A DNA stretch of 64,000 nt from an uncultured Fibrobacter sp. (GTDB taxonomy: Bacteria > Fibrobacterota > Fibrobacteria > Fibrobacterales > Fibrobacteraceae), in the NCBI GenBank assembly GCA_946405515.1, contig CAMJHM010000002.1, positions 1 through 64,000 on the forward strand. The letters run 5' to 3'. Under the pieces are notes generated by a model, which did not search any database, was not told where the DNA came from, and was given only the letters and a program-made list of their open reading frames with translations. Position 1 is the first letter of the stretch, and each line of letters opens with the position of its first letter. The position numbers and the translations under genes are program-made. This document shows, in pieces, positions 15,480 to 22,152 of the stretch.

Positions 15480-16927
15480 GAAGTTCGTTCTTGTTCCTGT
15501 CTGTTCTTGCTTCGGTCGTCTCCTTGACGGCTGTTGTGGGTTGCTCGACGCCCGATGATGACAACGGCGGTGTGCGTATCAGCGGTACTGCGACTGATAC
15601 CGAGAATACGATTGCTTCTGCGGCACCTATTGTCGGCTCCGTGACCCGCACCGACGGCAAGGCTGCCGTCAACGTGACTGTGCGCATGGCTCGTGTGTCC
15701 AAGGAATCTGCCGGAATTGCCGTGCCTACTTATGTGGAACTCCAAACGGACAGCGCTGGAGCGTTCTCCGTTGTTGATTCTGTGCTGGCGGACTCCTTCC
15801 AGATTGCCATTATCGATACTGTTTCGAACGAGATTTATTTCCAGTCGAAGGTTGTCGTAAAAGATTCGACTCTTGAACCTATAAAGTTGACCAAGGCCTC
15901 CATTGTCAATAGCAAGCTGCTCTATCAGGAATTGTCCGAACCTGAGGTGGCTGTCGGGTCCCATTTCTTGGCGTTTGTGCCGGGCACGCTAATCAGTCGC
16001 AGTGTCTTTGCCGGTGACTCGTTCTCGATGCTTATTCCGTCGGGTAAGGTCAAGTTGGCCTTCTGCCCTGGCGATCCGCAGATTGTCGCGAAACTGTCTG
16101 AACGTGGCATCGCCGATTCCCTGATATTCCGTGATTGGACAATGGCCAAGGGAAGCGTGAAGGAAGGGGAGTCTATTGAACTCGGACCGTTCCTTTGGAG
16201 TGTCTCGCCGAACGTTCCTGTTGATACCCTGATAAGGGAACGCGAAAATAGCGGAAGGATTTCTGGAATGGTCAAATGCAAGAATGGAAAGCCCTGCCAG
16301 GGAGTGGAAGTCCAGCTTGTGACCGACCTGTATGGTTTCAATTTCACTGAAGGTGACCTCTTGGTGTTCAAGTCGGAAACGGTGACGGACGGCGATGGTC
16401 GTTGGTTCCTGCCGATTCCTCAGGAAGTCCCTTATGACAGTTTCCGAGTCGAGTTCCGCTATCTGGTCGATAACCAGGTGAGCGAGGCTGGTGTTTCCAA
16501 GTACGTGAACGTGAAAGATATCAAGAGCAAGAAGGATACCCTGGATGTTGGAACCGTGACTTTGCATCGCCCGTCCAAAATGGTCGGCAGCGTCCGTGTT
16601 GTCCCGGATTCTGTGAATGAAGATTCCCCGAACGATTGTATGGGGGTGGTTAACAGCGTTGTTCTCGGTATTAAGGGCACGACCCATTTCGTCAGGGATG
16701 TCACCTGTAACCTGATGACGATGTCCAACAACCTGATAATGATGTCTGACCTGCCGTACGGTGAGCAGGACCTGATTCTCTACACCGGGGATCCGAAGGT
16801 TGTCTCGACGCTGCTGGATATGGGTACGCCGATTTCGCAATTTGTCTCCCAGGTCGATGTAAACCTGCCTGAAGGGGTGACTTTGAACCAGCAGGGCATG
16901 ACTTATACCCCTCCAGTGATAAAATAA
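15476..16927 (+). CDS. Surface lipoprotein with carboxypeptidase-regulatory-like beta domains
   Basis: 483 residues. Signal peptide and lipobox (LTAVVGC, Cys22) are followed by a hydrophilic linker. At least three Ig-like or CarboxypepD_reg-like modules are visible, each opening with a V-x-G-x-V or I-S-G-x-V strand: APIVGSVTRTDGKAAVNVTV (about 45), GRISGMVKCKNGKPCQGVEV (about 260), and KMVGSVRVVPDSVNE (about 365). The start overlaps the stop of the regulator gene (ATGA) behind a strong AGGAGG, so the two are translationally coupled. The partner role may be signalling from the cell surface; that is inference. Regulator plus lipoprotein pairing is the informative context. Confidence 0.83.
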   Translation: MRSSFLFLSVLASVVSLTAVVGCSTPDDDNGGVRISGTATDTENTIASAAPIVGSVTRTDGKAAVNVTVRMARVSKESAGIAVPTYVELQTDSAGAFSVVDSVLADSFQIAIIDTVSNEIYFQSKVVVKDSTLEPIKLTKASIVNSKLLYQELSEPEVAVGSHFLAFVPGTLISRSVFAGDSFSMLIPSGKVKLAFCPGDPQIVAKLSERGIADSLIFRDWTMAKGSVKEGESIELGPFLWSVSPNVPVDTLIRERENSGRISGMVKCKNGKPCQGVEVQLVTDLYGFNFTEGDLLVFKSETVTDGDGRWFLPIPQEVPYDSFRVEFRYLVDNQVSEAGVSKYVNVKDIKSKKDTLDVGTVTLHRPSKMVGSVRVVPDSVNEDSPNDCMGVVNSVVLGIKGTTHFVRDVTCNLMTMSNNLIMMSDLPYGEQDLILYTGDPKVVSTLLDMGTPISQFVSQVDVNLPEGVTLNQQGMTYTPPVIK

Positions 16928-16940
16928 ATGCTTTTACCCC

Positions 16941-16969
16941 TTGCACAATCGGGAAAAATTTTCTAATGT
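16941..16969 (+). promoter_or_regulatory. Promoter of tRNA-Gln
   Basis: A -35 TTGCAC (16941-16946) and a -10 TAATGT (16964-16969) are separated by 17 bases, with transcription expected to begin around 16976, a few bases before the tRNA. The spacing is ideal for a vegetative sigma factor. It begins 14 bases after the stop of the preceding lipoprotein. Confidence 0.7.
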
Positions 16970-16980
16970 TGTGCCCACAC

Positions 16981-17051
16981 TGAGCTATGGTGTAACGGTA
17001 GCACAACAGATTCTGACTCTGTTTGTCTAGGTTCGAATCCTGGTAGCTCAA
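16981..17051 (+). tRNA. tRNA-Gln (anticodon CUG)
   Basis: A cloverleaf is clear. Acceptor arms are 16981-16987 (TGAGCTA) and 17044-17050 (TAGCTCA), with discriminator A17051. The D loop contains AACGGTA. The anticodon stem ACAGA/TCTGT encloses loop TTCTGAC with anticodon CTG at 17013-17015. The T-arm loop is GGTTCGAATCC. A U1-A72 pair is usual for bacterial tRNA-Gln. CCA is not encoded; CGA follows. CUG reads CAG only, so a second tRNA-Gln (UUG) should exist elsewhere. Confidence 0.95.
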
Positions 17052-17059
17052 CGAAAATT

Positions 17060-17085
17060 CCCTGCTTACCGCAGGGTTTTTTGTT
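17060..17085 (+). terminator. Intrinsic terminator of tRNA-Gln
   Basis: The stem CCCTGC (17060-17065) pairs with GCAGGG (17071-17076) around loop TTACC. Six T follow, then GTTTT. It is 8 bases past the tRNA end, so the tRNA is a single-gene unit. Confidence 0.92.
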
Positions 17086-17164
17086 TTCTGGCGCGAGGTG
17101 AGGGGCTAGAGAATACCTTTGACCACTTAGTGCTTTAGCACTTATGTGGGCTTGGCCCCTTTTG

Positions 17165-17275
17165 GGGGAGACTAGAGGCTAGTGAAAAGAATCACGCACT
17201 TCGTGCGTCAATATAAGACGGCGAAGCCGTGATATTTCTCCCTAGCCCCTAGATCCTAAATCCTAACCTCTAAAT
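17165..17275 (-). repeat. Double-hairpin intergenic repeat, copy B
   Basis: Same element as at 5751-5875 but inverted: ACGCAC-TTC-GTGCGT, then about 10 bases, then ACGGC-GAA-GCCGT, with CTAG-rich arms. The core is virtually identical to copy C at 41540-41645. Just upstream lie two more small hairpins: AGTGCT-TT-AGCACT near 17130 and GGCCCC-TTTT-GGGG near 17153. It lies between the tRNA-Gln terminator and the methyltransferase gene at 17291. Confidence 0.8.
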
Positions 17276-17290
17276 CACTATATTTACGCT

Positions 17291-18049
17291 ATGGAATTTT
17301 TCGACTACTTCTCGCAGTTATACGGCGATCGCTGGCCTGTTTTGCTTGAGGCTTTGAAGGGTGAAGGCAATGCTGTCCGCTTGCAGTTCGGGGAGTCTCT
17401 GGAGCCTTATTTTTTGGACGAGGCTTCGGTCTTTGCGGCGAAATCTCTTGCTGTGGAACCCGGTATGGACGTGCTCGACATGTGTGCCGCTCCGGGTGGC
17501 AAATCGCTTGTGATTGCCTCGATGCTGCAGGGGGAAGGTTCTTTACAAAGTAACGACAGGTCTCCGGACCGTCGGTTGCGTTTGACGCATGTTTTGGAGA
17601 ATTCTTTGCCGGCTTCTTGGCTAGGGATTGTCAAAGTGACCGGCTATGACGGCGTAAAGTTCGGGCTTCACAAAAAAGAATCGTACGACAGGATTCTCCT
17701 GGATGCGCCGTGTTCTTCGGACCGGCATGTTCTGAATTCGCCGGCTCACCTAGAAGTGTGGTCAGCAAAGCGCGTGAAGCGCCTTTCTGTGGAGCAGGGC
17801 GCTCTGCTGGCCTCCGCAGTCGATGCTTTGCGGCCGGGTGGAGTCCTTGTTTACGGCACGTGTGCGCTTTCTCCGCTCGAAAACGACAAGGTCGTAGAGA
17901 AGATTCTGAAAAAGAGACCTGCTATGCGAGTTGTGTCCATCGAGGAGATTCCACCGGGAGCGGATAGAACGGAATTTGGAGTCCATGTGCTCCCGGACAC
18001 ATCTGAAGGCCGTGGGCCTATATATTGTGCGAAATTGACGAAATTTTAG
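17291..18049 (+). CDS. RNA (cytosine-5-)-methyltransferase, RsmB/NSUN4-like
   Basis: 252 residues. This is a SAM-dependent m5C RNA methyltransferase of the NOL1/NOP2/Sun class. It has the SAM-binding VLDMCAAPGGKS (about 61-72) and both catalytic cysteines: Cys141 in DAPCSSDRHVL (nucleophile-release motif IV) and Cys191 in GTCALSPLEND (motif VI). The short length and the DRH after PCSS recall the NSUN3/NSUN4 branch more than full RsmB (429 residues) or RsmF; the N-terminal NusB-like domain of RsmB is absent. The substrate (rRNA or tRNA) cannot be told from the sequence. Confidence 0.88.
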   Translation: MEFFDYFSQLYGDRWPVLLEALKGEGNAVRLQFGESLEPYFLDEASVFAAKSLAVEPGMDVLDMCAAPGGKSLVIASMLQGEGSLQSNDRSPDRRLRLTHVLENSLPASWLGIVKVTGYDGVKFGLHKKESYDRILLDAPCSSDRHVLNSPAHLEVWSAKRVKRLSVEQGALLASAVDALRPGGVLVYGTCALSPLENDKVVEKILKKRPAMRVVSIEEIPPGADRTEFGVHVLPDTSEGRGPIYCAKLTKF

Positions 18050-18082
18050 CTTTTTACCTCTGTTTTATATATATTTCTTTAC

Positions 18083-19498
18083 ATGACGAAACGTATCCTA
18101 TTTTTCCTTGCTGTGTTTGCTGTTGTGGCTTGGTGCCGCGAGGTCCCCGTTCGCTATTGGGTTGTGGGGGAATCGGCGGAACAGGAAGCGATTTACGTGA
18201 AAACCCAGCATGATACCGTATATCTCCGTGCCCCGAATGCCGAAGAACTGAAACTCATCAGTTCGCTTGATGATGCGGAGAACAATGCCCTCCAGAATAC
18301 CAATGGACAGGAAGTGGAAGAAGACGATGACGATGATGATGCCTTGCCGGCTAAAGATTCCACGAGCGTTATCATGACAGACGAAGTCAAGAAATCCATG
18401 ACAAACGGTGACGAACCGCAACCGGCTGCGGTGGTCGACGATGGTTCTGGAGACGATTTGGAAACGGCTCTTGAAAAAGAAGATGTTCGCCTGAAGCACG
18501 AAGAAATTGCCAAGATTGAAGAGGAAATCCGTCAGCGCGATATCCGCGACAGTATCGAGGCGGCGAACAAGAATCCGTTCATCAAGTTTTTCCGTCTAGA
18601 CCTGAAGAGGCTCTATGATATGGAAAACAAGACGATGATTGACCTCACTCTTTCGAATTACGTAGTTCCTGAACCGGTCGTGGATGAAGAACCGGAAATG
18701 GAACTTTATCCGCCGGGAAAGGCGAATCTTTTGGTCCTTTCGAATCCGGAAGCTTGTTCGCTGTTTGTTAACGGCATTCCGCTCAAGCAGGTGGCGCCCG
18801 ATACCATCAAGAATATCAAGCCGGGGAAGTACACAATCTCGGTAATGAGGGTTTTGAAAGACGTGGAATGGTGGGGAACTACCATTGTGAAAATCAATGC
18901 GGACAGCTTGAATACAGTTACGATTCCTGTGCAGCGCCCGTCTACGCGTATAACGCTCAATACGGACCCTGAAGCGGTGGAAGTCTTCATCAACAAGGTC
19001 CCGACAGAAAACATCATGCCGCAGTACATGACCGATGTGGTCATTGAGGATGTAAAACCCCAGGCCAGCGTCGATATCTACTTGCGCAAGGTGGGTTACC
19101 GCGATACGATGGTGACAACCGAAATCAAGGCGTTCATGCCGAATTTCATTAATGTCGAGATGCAACCGGTTTTGGATGATCTCCCGTTCATTGAAGAACA
19201 GAAGGCTTTCAATGCGGAACGTAGCCAGCGCCGTACGGGGCGTTACATGCTCCTGGGGTCTATTGCTCCGTTCTTGGCGGGAGGTATTCTTTGGTACTTC
19301 GCCGAGCGAGATTGGAGCGATGCTGCCGATAAGAAAAAAGCGTATGGTCTCTCGGCTTTTGAGAGCGAAGATACGAAAAAGATGGTCAAGGACAATCACG
19401 ATTTGAATCACAAGGGTGATATCAAGGGGATTGTGGCTGCGAGTCTTGGTGCAGTCGGTCTCGGATTGTTCACGGTCGGTTTTATTTGGTCGTTCTAG
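18083..19498 (+). CDS. PEGA-domain exported membrane protein
   Basis: 471 residues. The signal peptide is MTKRILFFLAVFAVVAWC. A long acidic, charged region follows (about 70-170, with EEDDDDDD). Two PEGA domains come next: about 215-285 (ANLLVLSNPEACSLFVNGIP ... IKPGKYTISV) and about 292-355 (RITLNTDPEAVEVFINKVP ... PQASVDIYLRKVGY). Two transmembrane helices lie near the C-terminus (about 390-407 and 450-470). PEGA domains are beta-sandwich modules of surface proteins. It opens a same-strand group with the barrel protein at 19560 and two PCMD lipoproteins. Confidence 0.85.
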   Translation: MTKRILFFLAVFAVVAWCREVPVRYWVVGESAEQEAIYVKTQHDTVYLRAPNAEELKLISSLDDAENNALQNTNGQEVEEDDDDDDALPAKDSTSVIMTDEVKKSMTNGDEPQPAAVVDDGSGDDLETALEKEDVRLKHEEIAKIEEEIRQRDIRDSIEAANKNPFIKFFRLDLKRLYDMENKTMIDLTLSNYVVPEPVVDEEPEMELYPPGKANLLVLSNPEACSLFVNGIPLKQVAPDTIKNIKPGKYTISVMRVLKDVEWWGTTIVKINADSLNTVTIPVQRPSTRITLNTDPEAVEVFINKVPTENIMPQYMTDVVIEDVKPQASVDIYLRKVGYRDTMVTTEIKAFMPNFINVEMQPVLDDLPFIEEQKAFNAERSQRRTGRYMLLGSIAPFLAGGILWYFAERDWSDAADKKKAYGLSAFESEDTKKMVKDNHDLNHKGDIKGIVAASLGAVGLGLFTVGFIWSF

Positions 19499-19559
19499 TT
19501 TTTTTCGATGTTTTATTTAGAGCATTTTTCTTAAATGCTTAACCCTTGTTTGCTGTCTT

Positions 19560-20342
19560 ATGACGTCAAAGATTCTTTTATTTGTTCTTGTTCTTTGCGC
19601 TTCCGTACTGGCACAAGCTGGAAAGGATTCGTCTGCATTGTCTGCTCCCGCTGATTCTTCGCGAAAGGGGGGGCTTTTGGGTTCTCTCCATCCTATTGGT
19701 AAAGATGAATCTATCTCAAAGGGGCATCTCCAAGGTGGCGCAACGCTTTCGCTTATTCAAGCAGAGACGGATGACGATGCACTTGACGTGATTATTGGAG
19801 AAATTTACGAGGCAGAAGGTTATTCCTTTACGGTAGAGGCTTTTGGTGGTTACTTCATAAAGGATGCCTTGGCTTTGGGTCTCCGTGCCGGTTATTCTCG
19901 GACCTGGTACGACATCGATTTTTCCCTCATGGAAGATTTGGTTGATTTGTCTCAGCATAGGAAGTATGTGAGTAACGGGTTCTTTGTGCAGCCGTTCCTC
20001 AAGAATTACCTTAAGGTGTTTGATTCCAAGATCCTCTATTTTTTCAACGAGACCTCTTTTATGGTGGAATATTCCTACGGACTTTCGCAGGCGGACGATG
20101 GCGAGGACATATCCCGGACGAGGAATCACATGTGGACTTTCAAGTTCGGCTTGAATCCAGGCCTTTGCATTATGGTGTTGGACAAGTTGGCCTTTGAAAC
20201 ATCGGTTGGTTTGTTGGGCTTGAGTTCCTCTATTGTAGAGGTGGAGGAAAATGACAAGAAACATAGCGAACTTGTCTATAATGTTGTGAATTTTACCATC
20301 AATTTGCTTGCCTTGGATTTCTCCTTGGTTTATTTCTTCTAG
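19560..20342 (+). CDS. Outer-membrane beta-barrel-like protein
   Basis: 260 residues. The signal peptide is MTSKILLFVLVLCASVLAQ. The mature part opens with a Ser/Lys-rich linker. Alternating amphipathic beta strands follow (GGYFIKDALALGLRAGYSRTWYDIDF, VSNGFFVQPFLKNYLKVF, FNETSFMVEYSYGLS, MWTFKFGLNPGLCIMV). The C-terminus is FSLVYFF, with a terminal Phe typical of barrels. The scheme GGYFIKDxLALGLRAGY resembles OmpW/OprF-size eight-stranded barrels of Bacteroidota and Fibrobacterota. No specific role. It lies 61 bases after the PEGA gene and 12 before the next. Confidence 0.8.
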   Translation: MTSKILLFVLVLCASVLAQAGKDSSALSAPADSSRKGGLLGSLHPIGKDESISKGHLQGGATLSLIQAETDDDALDVIIGEIYEAEGYSFTVEAFGGYFIKDALALGLRAGYSRTWYDIDFSLMEDLVDLSQHRKYVSNGFFVQPFLKNYLKVFDSKILYFFNETSFMVEYSYGLSQADDGEDISRTRNHMWTFKFGLNPGLCIMVLDKLAFETSVGLLGLSSSIVEVEENDKKHSELVYNVVNFTINLLALDFSLVYFF

Positions 20343-20354
20343 GGAGGTGTGTGC

Positions 20355-22139
20355 ATGTTTTTGAGAACTGGCTTTATACTTCCTTGTGTGTCGTTGGCTG
20401 TTGCTTTGTTGGCTTCGTGTGGCGATTCCGACGAAGTCATTCATCCTGTTTCGCGGCCTGTTGAATTGTTGGAACTTGATTGTATGAAAGATGGCAGCGT
20501 TGATTCGTTGACGCATACGATTGAGTGTGCCTATCCCAAGAATGCAGAAAATACGGTCAAGGTGAAAAAGTTTGAATTTTCGGGCGACTATTCGGCCTAT
20601 GTCGTTGTGGGGGATGACCTGGAAGATCCCGAACTGGACTGGGCTATGCCGGTGGAAACGGGCGCAAAAATCCCCGTTCCCGATACGGGCACGCTTGCCT
20701 TTGCGATTTTGGATGGGAAGGACCGTGTTGTCGATGTATGGAAAGTCGTCTTTGTCGCTGAAAAGAGCTCGTCTTCAAAGAAGTCCAGCAGTTCATCTGC
20801 AAAGTCGGGGAGTTCGTCTTCGAAAAAGTCTAGCAGCTCTTCTGTAAAATCGGAGAGTTCATCTTCGGGGAAGCCCAGCAGTTCATCTGTAAAGTCAGAG
20901 AGCTCGTCGTCCACGAAGAAATCCAGTAGTTCTTCTACAAAGTCGGGGAGTTCATCTTCGGATAAGTCCAGTAGCTCGTCTGCAAAGCCGGGGAGTTCGT
21001 CTTCGGAGAAGCCTGGCAGTTCTTCTGCAAAGCCGGAGAGTTCATCGTCGGTGCCGCCGGCCAGTTCGTCATCTGTGAAACCGGAAAGCTCATCTTCGGA
21101 AGAATCGAGCAGTTCGTCGGTTATTGAGGTCCCAACGAACGATCCGTTGACCCCCATTGTTCCTCCGTCATCCTCGGATTCCGATCAAGTCGTTCTCCTG
21201 AGTGATTTTGCCGTGGATAAGCAAAATAGCTCCGTTCATGTGAAAGGAAACAAGGTTTATGTGGAAGTTCCTTACGGATCGAATTTGAAGGCGTTGAGGG
21301 TTTTGCCGATGGATACGGTTGCCAATTTGGAACGCCCTGTGAAAATGAAATTTGTTGACGATTTAGGTGTGCTCAACGATTACACTGTGGTTGCCGGAAT
21401 GCAGCTCCCGGGAACGACGTTCGATGCCCGCGACTATAGCGGATTCTGGGCGACAACAAGCGACGCTATGGAGAATACAGTGACAGAGGCTGCGATTAAG
21501 ATTAAGTCGGAGGCGAACCTTGAATTTGGGTCATCGCAGATGACGATTTCGACAAAAGAAGTTTCCGGATCTTGGATTGGTATAGAAGGTTCCTGGAAAA
21601 TGGCCGGTGGTTTTTATTTTGCCGGAACGTATGATGGTACTTCGGCCATTGATATTTACCAACAAGGTTATTCTAGCGGAACGCCAAGTACTGGTGCTTC
21701 TGATATATCGAAGGACATGACTTTTGGAAAACCGTTCAGTGCGCGCCCCACAGGCTTTGACGTAACCTATTCTTATTCGCATGTGAAAAACAGCAATTCG
21801 ACTTACCCGCAAAAGAGTTTGATTTATGTGATGCTCGTGAGTCGCGATAACAAGGTGGTCGCATCGGGCGTTGTGACGGACAATTCCAGCATCGGTATGC
21901 ACAAAGTCCATGTAGACTTGGCCTATGGTAGTGATTCGGGGCTCTTGTCTTCGAATTATCCGGTTGCATCGGGACTTTCGGTGGGGACGGGTAACGAGAA
22001 TGTTGCCACTATCCATGTGATGTTTGCGTCTTCGGCGTATGCGTTTGTTGTCGCCGGGGGAACTCTCGGGAACGATAACAAGTATCGTGGTGGCGAGAAT
22101 TCCAAACTTGTCGTTGATGATTTTAAACTGGTTTACTAG
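20355..22139 (+). CDS. Lipoprotein with Ser-rich repeat linker and PCMD domain
   Basis: 594 residues from the ATG at 20355, behind GGGAGGT; the in-frame GTG at 20349 touches that ribosome site and is rejected. The lipobox is ALLASC. A beta domain occupies about 25-135. A Ser-rich linker (about 137-256) is built of eight 15-residue units of the kind SSSSxKSSSSSxKSx. A short beta module (about 275-350) precedes a C-terminal PCMD (putative carbohydrate metabolism domain): FDARDYSGFWATTSDAMEN, FGKPFSARPTGFDVTYSY, SKLVVDDFKLVY. PCMD proteins of Bacteroidota are surface glycan-associated proteins. It probably sits on the outer surface, presenting the PCMD beyond the linker. Confidence 0.85.
   Translation: MFLRTGFILPCVSLAVALLASCGDSDEVIHPVSRPVELLELDCMKDGSVDSLTHTIECAYPKNAENTVKVKKFEFSGDYSAYVVVGDDLEDPELDWAMPVETGAKIPVPDTGTLAFAILDGKDRVVDVWKVVFVAEKSSSSKKSSSSSAKSGSSSSKKSSSSSVKSESSSSGKPSSSSVKSESSSSTKKSSSSSTKSGSSSSDKSSSSSAKPGSSSSEKPGSSSAKPESSSSVPPASSSSVKPESSSSEESSSSSVIEVPTNDPLTPIVPPSSSDSDQVVLLSDFAVDKQNSSVHVKGNKVYVEVPYGSNLKALRVLPMDTVANLERPVKMKFVDDLGVLNDYTVVAGMQLPGTTFDARDYSGFWATTSDAMENTVTEAAIKIKSEANLEFGSSQMTISTKEVSGSWIGIEGSWKMAGGFYFAGTYDGTSAIDIYQQGYSSGTPSTGASDISKDMTFGKPFSARPTGFDVTYSYSHVKNSNSTYPQKSLIYVMLVSRDNKVVASGVVTDNSSIGMHKVHVDLAYGSDSGLLSSNYPVASGLSVGTGNENVATIHVMFASSAYAFVVAGGTLGNDNKYRGGENSKLVVDDFKLVY
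20762..21122 (+). repeat. 45-base tandem repeat coding the Ser-rich linker
   Basis: Eight imperfect units of 45 bases, each coding about fifteen residues, mostly Ser with Lys/Glu/Gly/Pro at fixed places. Codons for Ser alternate (AGC, TCG, TCT, AGT), so the unit is old and partly diverged. Such linkers are common in Fibrobacter secreted proteins and would vary in length between strains. Confidence 0.85.
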
Positions 22140-22152
22140 CGGCAGGTGAATT

